This document shows positions 1-5,149 of a stretch of DNA of 10,587 nt, piece after piece; the stretch's first letter is position 1, and the number at the start of each line of letters is the position of its first letter. Source of the stretch: Flavihumibacter sp. Its GTDB lineage: Bacteria; Bacteroidota; Bacteroidia; Chitinophagales; Chitinophagaceae. The DNA lies in assembly GCA_025455285.1 (NCBI GenBank), contig JALOMU010000144.1, forward strand, positions 1 through 10,587, read 5' to 3'. The position numbers were made by a program, and so were the translations under genes. Under the pieces are notes generated by a model. That model was not told where the DNA came from and did no database searches. It worked only from the letters and a program-made list of their open reading frames with translations.

Positions 1-96
1 TACTCTGAATACATACCGCTGTAGTTTTGTCTTTATATCACTGATAGTGCTTGCATAAAGATACCTCAGGAAAAATGAGCTGTTTTTAAAAATGAA

Positions 97-118
97 CTAA
101 AATGTTTTACCATTTTAG
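97..118. repeat. 8-bp perfect inverted repeat
   Basis: CTAAAATG at 97-104 and CATTTTAG at 111-118 are exact reverse complements separated by six bases. The arms are AT-rich and no U-run follows, so a terminator is unlikely. It could be an operator half-site pair or chance in AT-rich DNA; no gene starts close to it. Confidence 0.35.
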
Positions 119-184
119 GCCGCGGAGTTGCTTAAAAGTTATACAGAACGAAAGCTTTCTCCGGACTTTTACGTTTTAAAGTAG

Positions 185-298
185 CATGTCATCAACAAGA
201 TAAAAAATAATTTTCGAGCATCTTCTGAAGCCTTAAAGTCACGGTTGGAGTTGTTGATGGAAATTCTGGAAACAGAACTCACTCGACGGGTCGCATAG
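185..298 (+). pseudogene. Short coding-like remnant
   Basis: The frame is open from just after a TAG at 182-184 to a TAG at 296-298, 37 codons. Its last part reads like a helical protein tail (SEALKSRLELLMEILETELT). There is no ATG or GTG in a useful position, so it would need a TTG or be the 3' end of a broken gene. The hairpin at 302-341 begins three bases after its stop, which would suit the end of a gene. I recognise no family. Chance openness over 37 codons is quite possible. Confidence 0.2.
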
Positions 299-301
299 GT
301 T

Positions 302-341
302 AAATTCTGGGTCTTGGGGAATGCTCTAAGACCCAGAATTT
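302..341 (+). promoter_or_regulatory. 14-bp perfect hairpin before the ribosome site
   Basis: Bases 302-315 (AAATTCTGGGTCTT) pair exactly with 328-341, leaving a 12-base loop (316-327). The right arm ends two bases before AAGGAGGG at 343-350. The hairpin could terminate upstream transcription, because its right arm ends in TTTT, or it could lie in the 5' leader of the gene at 354 and affect ribosome access. The sequence alone does not decide between these. Confidence 0.55.
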
Positions 342-343
342 TA

Positions 344-349
344 AGGAGG
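344..349 (+). promoter_or_regulatory. Strong Shine-Dalgarno site for the gene at 354
   Basis: AGGAGG (344-349, within AAGGAGGG) lies four bases before the ATG at 354. It decides this start. None of the other genes in the window has a site this close to the anti-Shine-Dalgarno consensus, which fits a different source organism for this end. Confidence 0.7.
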
Positions 350-353
350 GAAA

Positions 354-740
354 ATGTCAAAAATTAATCAGCTATTATTTTCGCTAACGCAACAGGAGTT
401 GCAGCTACAAACATCTTCGTTCCTTGCACCTTGTGTAAAGGGGGGCAAGATTCGGACACGGATTCAGGGGATGGTTTATACCTTTGTACCACAGCCGATC
501 GAACTGGAAGATTGGGGCATTTTTCAACCTGTGGATGCGAAAATGGCAATGCTGATATCTCCAGCGGAAGTCTGGCAGATTGATGAGTATCTCCGATCGC
601 TGCCATTACTGCGATCGCGCCTTGCCTACCGGTTGCAAAATCAAACTTGGTTGGCCTATCCGATCAACGAAGCTGATATGCGACAACGGTTTGGGCACGT
701 CCGTCCGATCGTGGTGCATTTGGTAAAGTTCTGCGCATGA
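354..740 (+). CDS. Cyanobacterial-like conserved hypothetical protein, 3' end lost
   Basis: This is a 128-codon frame with a strong ribosome site four bases upstream. Residues about 1-124 read as a soluble, mixed alpha/beta protein with no signal peptide or membrane helix; notable stretches are FLAPCVKGGKIRTR near residue 24 and QTWLAYPINEADMRQRFG near residue 97. From memory it resembles a conserved cyanobacterial protein of unknown function that continues well past the VHLV at residues 121-124; I cannot name a family. The final residues KFCA and the stop at 738-740 lie in the junction region, so they are probably not native. Its DNA contains four CGATCG hexamers, unlike anything downstream. 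Function unknown. Confidence 0.6.
   Translation: MSKINQLLFSLTQQELQLQTSSFLAPCVKGGKIRTRIQGMVYTFVPQPIELEDWGIFQPVDAKMAMLISPAEVWQIDEYLRSLPLLRSRLAYRLQNQTWLAYPINEADMRQRFGHVRPIVVHLVKFCA
611..618. repeat. HIP1 octamer GCGATCGC
   Basis: The palindrome GCGATCGC is the core of HIP1, the repeat greatly over-represented in many cyanobacterial genomes. Three further CGATCG hexamers lie at 496-501, 594-599 and 706-711. Reading the rest of the window I found no other CGATCG. This marks the left end as compositionally foreign to the remainder. Confidence 0.7.
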
Positions 741-1968
741 TGATGATGCCAATGCATACCAATACAAAAGCAAAGAGCGTGAGGGTATTGATCGTGAAGC
801 CAAGAGGACCAAAGAAAATAAAGGTACCAATCAGTGAAACCGGAATCGCGAGCAAGGGAATAAAAGTAGCTCTCCAGCTTTGCAGGAAGAGGAATACCAC
901 CAATACCACAAGTATCAGGGCTTCCACCAAAGTTTTCAAAACCTCATTGATTGACTCTTCAACAACCGAAACAGTTTCCAGTGGAACTACATAATCAATG
1001 TCTTTCGGGAAAGTGGGGCGCAGGTTATCCAGTGCCTTCTGGATACCTTTATACGTGTCCAGTGCATTTGCTCCCGGAGCCTGGTAGATAAGCATAAAGG
1101 CAGCTGCTTTTCCATTTTCCACGAAGGCATTAATACCATAATCGAATTTGCCCAATTCCACGCGGGCTACATCTTTCAGGTATACGATAGAGCCATCTGC
1201 AGGGCGGGTTCTTACAATGATGTTCTCGAATTGCTCCTGCGTGGTAAGGCGACTGTTGGTAAGGATGGTGTATTCAAATGCCTGGGAACCTGGCTGTGGA
1301 TTACCACCTACTGTACCAGCTGCCACCTGCAGGTTTTGCTCCTGCAATGCCTGGTTCACTTCGGCCGGTGTCATATTAAGAGCTGCCAGTTTCTCCGGGT
1401 TGAGCCAGATACGCATAGAAAAATCATCTGCACGGGTGAAAACATCACCTACTCCTTTCACACGGGTAATCGCATCTTTCACATATAGGTTCACATAGTT
1501 CCCGATAAATGTGGCATCGTGTGATCCGTTGGGAGAATAGAACCCAAGTACCATCATCACACTTGGATTTCTCTTTCTAACAGTAAGCCCTAAGCGCTTT
1601 ACCGCATCCGGCAAAGTGGGTTCTGCTACACTCACCCTGTTTTGCACATCAAGGGTGGCGATATCAATATTGGTACCTACTTCAAAATTGACTGTAATAC
1701 TGCTTTGTCCGCTTGCCGTACTGTTACTGGTCATATAGGTCATACCAGGTGTACCGTTGATCTGGGTTTCAATGGCAGTAGTGGTAGTTTGTTCCACTGT
1801 TTGTGCATCGGCACCAATAAAGTTACCGGTAACAGAAACAGTAGGAGGAGTAATATCGGGGTATTGGGCAACCGGCAAATTGATCAGCGAAATAATACCC
1901 ACCAATACAATTACTATGGATACTACAATGGCTGTAACGGGCCTTTTAATAAATATATCTGCTATCAT
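664..1968 (-). CDS. RND efflux permease (AcrB/MexB type), truncated 5' part
   Basis: This is the inner-membrane pump subunit of a tripartite efflux system; it uses the proton gradient to expel substrates through the fusion protein and outer-membrane channel encoded just upstream. It starts MIADIFIKRPVTA with TM1 at about residues 9-28, the usual HAE1-type start. A periplasmic porter region follows (about 30-340; VAQYPDITPP, NRVSVAEPTLP), then TM2 (345-362), the loop QSWRATFIPLLAIPVS, TM3 (369-387) and the start of TM4 at TINTLTLFAFVLV. Family sequence stops at residue 404 of about 1,050 normally. The conserved Asp pair in TM4 (IGIxVDDA), needed for proton relay, is missing. Residues about 405-434 come from the junction and foreign DNA read in reverse. 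The start is 30 bases after the fusion protein stop, preceded by AGAAGAAG. As seen here it cannot be functional. Confidence 0.9.
   Translation of the reverse strand: MIADIFIKRPVTAIVVSIVIVLVGIISLINLPVAQYPDITPPTVSVTGNFIGADAQTVEQTTTTAIETQINGTPGMTYMTSNSTASGQSSITVNFEVGTNIDIATLDVQNRVSVAEPTLPDAVKRLGLTVRKRNPSVMMVLGFYSPNGSHDATFIGNYVNLYVKDAITRVKGVGDVFTRADDFSMRIWLNPEKLAALNMTPAEVNQALQEQNLQVAAGTVGGNPQPGSQAFEYTILTNSRLTTQEQFENIIVRTRPADGSIVYLKDVARVELGKFDYGINAFVENGKAAAFMLIYQAPGANALDTYKGIQKALDNLRPTFPKDIDYVVPLETVSVVEESINEVLKTLVEALILVVLVVFLFLQSWRATFIPLLAIPVSLIGTFIFFGPLGFTINTLTLFAFVLVCIGIIIMRRTLPNAPRSDGRAQTVVAYQLR
726..756. other. Chimeric junction between two unrelated sequences
   Basis: The rightward cyanobacterial-like protein loses its expected sequence after VHLV (ending at 725). 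The leftward RND permease loses its family sequence after FAFVLV (ending at 757), where relatives continue IGIxxDDAIVVVE. Between them lie about 30 bases with a short ATG/GAT run (737-747). Two genes broken head-on at one point, with different word usage on each side, indicate a join. I cannot tell an assembly error from an amplification chimera or a real rearrangement, though real is least likely. The stretch GATGATGCCAAT may still belong to the RND gene, encoding IGII in reverse, after one extra codon. Confidence 0.7.
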
Positions 1969-1998
1969 ACTATTCGTACTTCTTCTGATGAATCGGAA

Positions 1999-3120
1999 TT
2001 ATTGTTTGGCTGGAGCAGGTGCTGCTGGGGGTATAGAAACAATCTTAGCGCCTTCCCGCAAGTTTTGCACTCCCTGTGTAACAATAGAATCGCCTGCCTG
2101 CAGTCCGGATTGAATGATTATATCTGAACCAATAGGTTTACCCAGCACAACTTTTTGTTGGGTTACCGTACTACTGTCTGTCTTTTTGTACACGAAGAAT
2201 TCACCCAGTTGCTCTACTACAGCTTTATATGGAATCAGTAAAGCCTGCTCTCCGGAGGCATTCTTTACTTTCAGCGTTCCATTCATACCCGCGCGCAGTC
2301 TTTCTTCTTTATTTGGGAAAACTACTCTTGCCTTGATGGTTCCGGTTTGTGCATCCACAGCACGATCCAGCAGCACGAGTTTGCCCGGGGCAGGATATTC
2401 ATCGCTACCAAAAGCAAGACGGAAAATGGAATCTTTTGTTGCCGTGTTTAACAATTGACTGAAGCGATAAATCTGTGATTGATCCAGGTTGAAATCAACT
2501 GCCATATCTCCGGTAGTTGAAACTGTGTTGAGAATGGTTTGCCCGGCTGTAACAGGTGCACCTGGTTTAACCAGGGATATTCCAATCAATCCGTCAAATG
2601 GAGCTGTGATACGTGTGTAACGCACACTGGTTTGCGCAGCAGCAATGGATGCTTTGGCAGCATCCACCTGTTTTTTTGCTACTTCCAGTGCTGCATCTGC
2701 ATTGTCCACGAGCTGACGGGCTACCGCATCATTCTTCTGCAATTCATGATACCGATCTGCATCTTTCTGAGCACGGGACAGGTTTGCTTCCTGTACATTC
2801 AGGTTGGCTATTGCCTGCTGGTAGTTGGCGTTATATAATTGGGCGTCGATGCTATAGAGCAGTTGGCCTTTGCGTACACGTTGACCATCTTTAAAATGAA
2901 TCCCCGTAACAAAACCACTCACCTGTGCACGCAGTTCTACCTGGTTAAGGGCAGTTAAGGTAGCAGGAAATTCATCGTAATATAGTGGATTACCCGGCTT
3001 TACTGCTTCCAGTGTTACATTCATTGCTGCAGGAGCCATGGGACCTGCCTTTTGTTGTTGTTGACCACAGGCTGCTAAAAGAATGGATCCGATAAAGGCT
3101 GTATATAAAATGCTTCTCAT
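1999..3120 (-). CDS. RND efflux membrane fusion protein (AcrA/MexA family), lipoprotein
   Basis: This is the periplasmic adaptor that links the RND pump to the TolC-type channel. The 373 residues begin with a lipoprotein signal: a hydrophobic stretch ending LLAAC, so Cys18 should be lipidated and anchor the protein. The first half of the lipoyl/barrel-sandwich domain is at about 60-92 (VELRAQVSGFV, DGQRVRKGQLL). A long alpha-helical hairpin rich in Ala, Gln and Lys follows (about 95-165), then the second lipoyl half (TRITAPFDGLIG, VKPGAPVTAGQ). Beta-barrel and membrane-proximal domains follow (LRAGMNGTLKV, LLIPYKAVVEQLGEFFV, VTQGVQNLREGAKI). Length is normal for the family. The ATG lies nine bases after the TolC-family stop, which implies one transcript and possibly coupled translation. 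Substrate cannot be told from the sequence. Confidence 0.93.
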   Translation of the reverse strand: MRSILYTAFIGSILLAACGQQQQKAGPMAPAAMNVTLEAVKPGNPLYYDEFPATLTALNQVELRAQVSGFVTGIHFKDGQRVRKGQLLYSIDAQLYNANYQQAIANLNVQEANLSRAQKDADRYHELQKNDAVARQLVDNADAALEVAKKQVDAAKASIAAAQTSVRYTRITAPFDGLIGISLVKPGAPVTAGQTILNTVSTTGDMAVDFNLDQSQIYRFSQLLNTATKDSIFRLAFGSDEYPAPGKLVLLDRAVDAQTGTIKARVVFPNKEERLRAGMNGTLKVKNASGEQALLIPYKAVVEQLGEFFVYKKTDSSTVTQQKVVLGKPIGSDIIIQSGLQAGDSIVTQGVQNLREGAKIVSIPPAAPAPAKQ

Positions 3121-3129
3121 ACCAGTTGA

Positions 3130-4443
3130 TTAATAGTTAAATTGTCCGAGTTCTTTTTGTACGTCCACTTTACTGGCCAGTACATTATATAATGCTGTAT
3201 AATAATTGATGGTGGCGGTACGCAGATCTGTTTCCGCGTTGATCACTTCCAGGTAGGTTTTAATACCATTCCGGTATTGCAACTGAATCACATCATATAC
3301 TTCCCTCGCGAGATCGAGATTTTCTTTCAGTGCGAGGTAATTGGTATAGGTGCTTTTATAGGTTGCAATTGCCTGTGAGTACGCCGCATTCACAGAATTC
3401 TTCAGACTGAGCAGGTCCAGTTTGGTGCGCTCCAGTTGCCATTCTGCAGCATCGATGGCAGATTTTCTTTTACCTCCCTGGAAAATCGGGAATCCCAGAG
3501 TGATGGCTGCAAAGGAAGCTGGATAATTCACATTATAGAGTTTTGAAAATTCATTATTCAGGTAGTTCAGGTTATAGGCACCATTCAGCGACACATTCGG
3601 CAGGTAAGCCCACTTATTGTATTTGAGATTGGCTTCCTGCAACTTGATCTGTGTAGTCAGCAACTGGTATTCAATCCGGTTATTCAGTTCCGGATTTTCA
3701 TCAGCGGGTGCTGTGATGGATTGTTCCAGTGCCGCGCTATCATAAAGTAAATCGATTGGCGCTTCTACCGGATAGCCCATTAGTGATTTGAGGTATTCCT
3801 GTTTTGCTTTCAGAATTTCTTCATTGGCAATTTTGGAAGCTTTCGCATTGTTGAGCGCGATGGTAGCACGTTTGAAATCAGTTTTATCAGCAACACCTGC
3901 ATCGTACTGAAATTTGGCATCCTGCAGACTACGTTCAATCCGACGAATATTTTCATCCGACACTTTCACCTGTTGCGTGGTAGCAAGTACATCATAGTAC
4001 GCTTTTGAAACTGCTACTGCAATATCAATCTTGCGTTGTTTGGTGGTTTGCAGGGATTGTTGCAATACATCCGTACGGGTTCTGCGGGCAAGTAGTACAT
4101 CGCGGTTGAAAAGGGTCTGCGACATTGTAAACTGCAGGGCAGAAACATTGTCGACACCCAGTTTCACGGGATTACCGCCAATGATATTTGTCTGTACTAC
4201 GAAGTTGTGTTGCAGGTTGTAATTGAAGTTTACTTGCGGATACCAGTCGGCCAACCGGTTCCGGATATTGGCTGCTGTAATTTTTTCATCGATTTCTGAC
4301 TGCTGCACTAAGGGCTGGTTCTTGAGGGAAAATGCAATAGCCTGCTCCAGGTCCAGTTGTTTTGGTAAACTGTCAGGAACAGCCTGTCCATTGCCCTGTA
4401 ACCACCCGATCAGGAGTGCGGACAAGAGTAACTTTGTTCTCAT
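3130..4443 (-). CDS. TolC-family outer membrane efflux protein
   Basis: This is the outer-membrane channel of the pump. The 437 residues begin with a signal peptide (MRTKLLLSALLIGWLQGNGQA, likely cut near residue 20). Two repeats of the outer membrane efflux protein domain follow. The first runs from about residue 30 (LDLEQAIAFSLKNQP) through DWYPQVNFNYNLQ to the long helices with RIERSLQDAKFQYDAGVADKTD. The second, around 270-430, contains YLPNVSLNGAYNLNY, LGFPIFQGGKRKSA and QLQYRNGIKTYLEVINAETDL. The motif YDAGVADKTD/YRNGIKTYLEV is the repeated TolC signature. Length is typical. It sits between the ArsR repressor (33 bases upstream) and the fusion protein (9 bases downstream), so the whole set probably forms one operon. 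No strong ribosome site precedes the ATG, usual in Bacteroidota. Confidence 0.93.
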   Translation of the reverse strand: MRTKLLLSALLIGWLQGNGQAVPDSLPKQLDLEQAIAFSLKNQPLVQQSEIDEKITAANIRNRLADWYPQVNFNYNLQHNFVVQTNIIGGNPVKLGVDNVSALQFTMSQTLFNRDVLLARRTRTDVLQQSLQTTKQRKIDIAVAVSKAYYDVLATTQQVKVSDENIRRIERSLQDAKFQYDAGVADKTDFKRATIALNNAKASKIANEEILKAKQEYLKSLMGYPVEAPIDLLYDSAALEQSITAPADENPELNNRIEYQLLTTQIKLQEANLKYNKWAYLPNVSLNGAYNLNYLNNEFSKLYNVNYPASFAAITLGFPIFQGGKRKSAIDAAEWQLERTKLDLLSLKNSVNAAYSQAIATYKSTYTNYLALKENLDLAREVYDVIQLQYRNGIKTYLEVINAETDLRTATINYYTALYNVLASKVDVQKELGQFNY

Positions 4444-4476
4444 CTTTTGATTTGTTTCGCTTCTACGTTGGCTTTC

Positions 4477-4752
4477 TTAGCCGGCAATCGTCTTCAGCTT
4501 CTTGATATACTTATCAAGCAGCTCCGTGTTCAGGATGTACGTGTAATTACGACCGGATTTTTCAGGTTCGATCAGTCCGGCTTCCACCAGGGTTTTGATG
4601 TGATGACTGATGGAAGGCTGTGCCAGGTCCAGTTTCTGAACAATGGCAGCACATTCCAAAACACCTTTTTTCTTTGAAATTGCTTCGAGGATTCGGAGGC
4701 GGTTCTGATCACCCATTGCCTTTGACACTTTTTCAAACTGTTTCCAATCCAT
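4477..4752 (-). CDS. ArsR-family winged-helix repressor
   Basis: This is a small 91-residue DNA-binding protein, typical length for the SmtB/ArsR family, and probably the local repressor of the efflux operon it heads. It opens with the family start (FEKVSKAMGDQNRLRILEAI, residues 6-25), where D15, R18 and L19 are the usual conserved positions. The recognition helix is at about 43-56 (LAQPSISHHIKTLVEAGLI), and the wing at 62-74 (EPEKSGRNYTYIL). The classical arsenite/cadmium ligand set (ELCVCDL) is absent: the matching segment VLECAA has one cysteine, C34, and no obvious second ligand. The inducer is therefore unknown, perhaps a non-metal one. A Bacteroidota-type promoter and a dyad lie just upstream (4773-4798), consistent with autoregulation. 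tolC follows after 33 bases. Confidence 0.92.
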   Translation of the reverse strand: MDWKQFEKVSKAMGDQNRLRILEAISKKKGVLECAAIVQKLDLAQPSISHHIKTLVEAGLIEPEKSGRNYTYILNTELLDKYIKKLKTIAG

Positions 4753-4772
4753 GATTAAAATTCATTGAAGGA

Positions 4773-4798
4773 TGCAAATGTATGGATAAACAAGTGCA
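4773..4798. promoter_or_regulatory. Candidate ArsR operator overlapping the promoter
   Basis: On the plus strand, TGCAAATGT (4773-4781) and ACAAGTGCA (4790-4798) form an imperfect inverted repeat matching at 7 of 9 positions, with eight bases between. It completely covers the -7 element. ArsR/SmtB repressors usually bind such dyads overlapping their own promoters, so a bound dimer here would block transcription of the whole operon. Binding is inferred from position only. Confidence 0.45.
4775..4782 (-). promoter_or_regulatory. Bacteroidota -7 promoter element for the arsR-efflux operon
   Basis: On the minus strand this reads TACATTTG, a perfect match to the Bacteroidota -7 consensus TAnnTTTG. 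It lies 22 bases before the ArsR start codon, which would give a leader of roughly 15 bases. I see no clear -33 TTTG at the expected distance, so strength is uncertain. Confidence 0.55.
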
Positions 4799-4877
4799 AT
4801 TGGGGGCGAAGTTTTTGCAGTAATTGTGGGAAATTTAGAAGAAAGGACAATTTAACATTTGATTCAGGGGGGGCGAA

Positions 4878-4943
4878 GGAGGAATGGAAGATGGAGGAAA
4901 GGAGGAGTGAGCTGTCTTCCATTCCTCCCTTCTCCTTTCCTCC
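4878..4943. repeat. Interleaved polypurine/polypyrimidine inverted repeats
   Basis: Two perfect inverted repeats are interleaved. A (4878-4891, GGAGGAATGGAAGA) pairs with A' (4915-4928). B (4893-4904, GGAGGAAAGGAG) pairs with B' (4932-4943). The order A-B-A'-B' cannot form two stems side by side; it has pseudoknot topology, or the two pairings exclude each other. A and B resemble each other, so slippage in a purine-rich tract may have made them. No U-run follows on either strand, so it is not a standard terminator, although it lies just past the end of ppsA. Confidence 0.6.
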
Positions 4944-4945
4944 CT

Positions 4946-4973
4946 TCTCACGTCTCACATCTCACGTTTCACG
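4946..4973. repeat. Four-copy heptamer tandem repeat, TCTCACG-type
   Basis: TCTCACG, TCTCACA, TCTCACG and TTTCACG follow one another without gaps on the plus strand (reverse: CGTGAGA-like). The array runs across the 3' end of the ppsA frame: the TGA stop at 4955-4957 and the last codons (VKREM) are made of repeat sequence. I recall similar TCTCACG-type runs in intergenic DNA of Bacteroidota, but cannot verify this here. Confidence 0.7.
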
Positions 4974-5149
4974 TTTTCCATGCCTTTTAGCAGTGCATCG
5001 GGGTTAAAGGAGATGGTATCAATACCTGCTTCTACAAGGAAGCGGGCAAAGGAAGGATCATCGCTGGGTGCTTGTCCGCATAAACCAATTGGCCGGCCTG
5101 CAACATGTGCATATTCTATTGCCAGGCGGATCATTTCCAGGGAGTGCAC
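4955..5149 (-). pseudogene. PEP synthase C-terminal fragment, out of frame with the main part
   Basis: This frame encodes the last ~60 residues of PEP synthase: LEMIRLAIEYAHVAGRPIGLCGQAPSDDPSFARFLVEAGIDTISFNPDALL. It includes the family motif (G)xCGQAPSD, whose cysteine (codon 5080-5078) is the catalytic acid/base of the PEP-forming domain, and the GIDTISFNPD strand. It is shifted relative to the main part of the gene. A GTG at 5149 opens the frame on paper, but I see no ribosome site, and the piece could not fold alone into an active domain. It is best read as the severed end of ppsA. The stop and the last few codons lie within the heptamer repeat. Confidence 0.8.

Larger units (their letters stand above)
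1..353. other. Leader region without a convincing gene
   Basis: No complete gene is visible in these 353 bases on either strand. The AT-rich left half holds an 8-bp inverted repeat (97-118). The right half has a short coding-like stretch without a start codon (185-298), then a 14-bp perfect hairpin and a strong ribosome site just before the gene at 354. By continuity with that gene I place this stretch in the cyanobacterial-like part of the window, although it contains no CGATCG itself. Confidence 0.5.

Noticed and set aside
169..360. 63-codon minus-strand frame in the leader
   Set aside because: It overlaps the hairpin and the start of the gene at 354 and has no protein-like features.
354..740. 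Recent horizontal transfer of a cyanobacterial gene into the Bacteroidota genome
   Set aside because: Both the incoming gene and the efflux gene are broken at one point, with no transposase, integrase or target duplication nearby; a technical join is simpler.
737..750. ATG/GAT trinucleotide run as a microsatellite
   Set aside because: Only about three or four units; it may matter as microhomology at the junction but is too short to call a repeat.
1642..2127. 161-codon plus-strand frame across the RND/fusion-protein boundary
   Set aside because: It runs antisense to two clear genes, has a low-complexity Asn/Tyr/Cys composition and no family resemblance; it is a shadow.
4802..4878. Direct repeat GGGGGCGAAG at 4802-4811 and 4869-4878
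   Set aside because: Ten bases, G-rich, without flanking duplication or link to a gene; likely chance.
4878..4943. Intrinsic terminator for ppsA
   Set aside because: Stems are strong, but on the minus strand the sequence after them is TTCGCC and a C-run rather than a U-run. A role in transcript ending remains possible, but not as a standard terminator.
4946..4973. CRISPR-like array
   Set aside because: Units are seven bases long, directly adjacent, and have no spacers.
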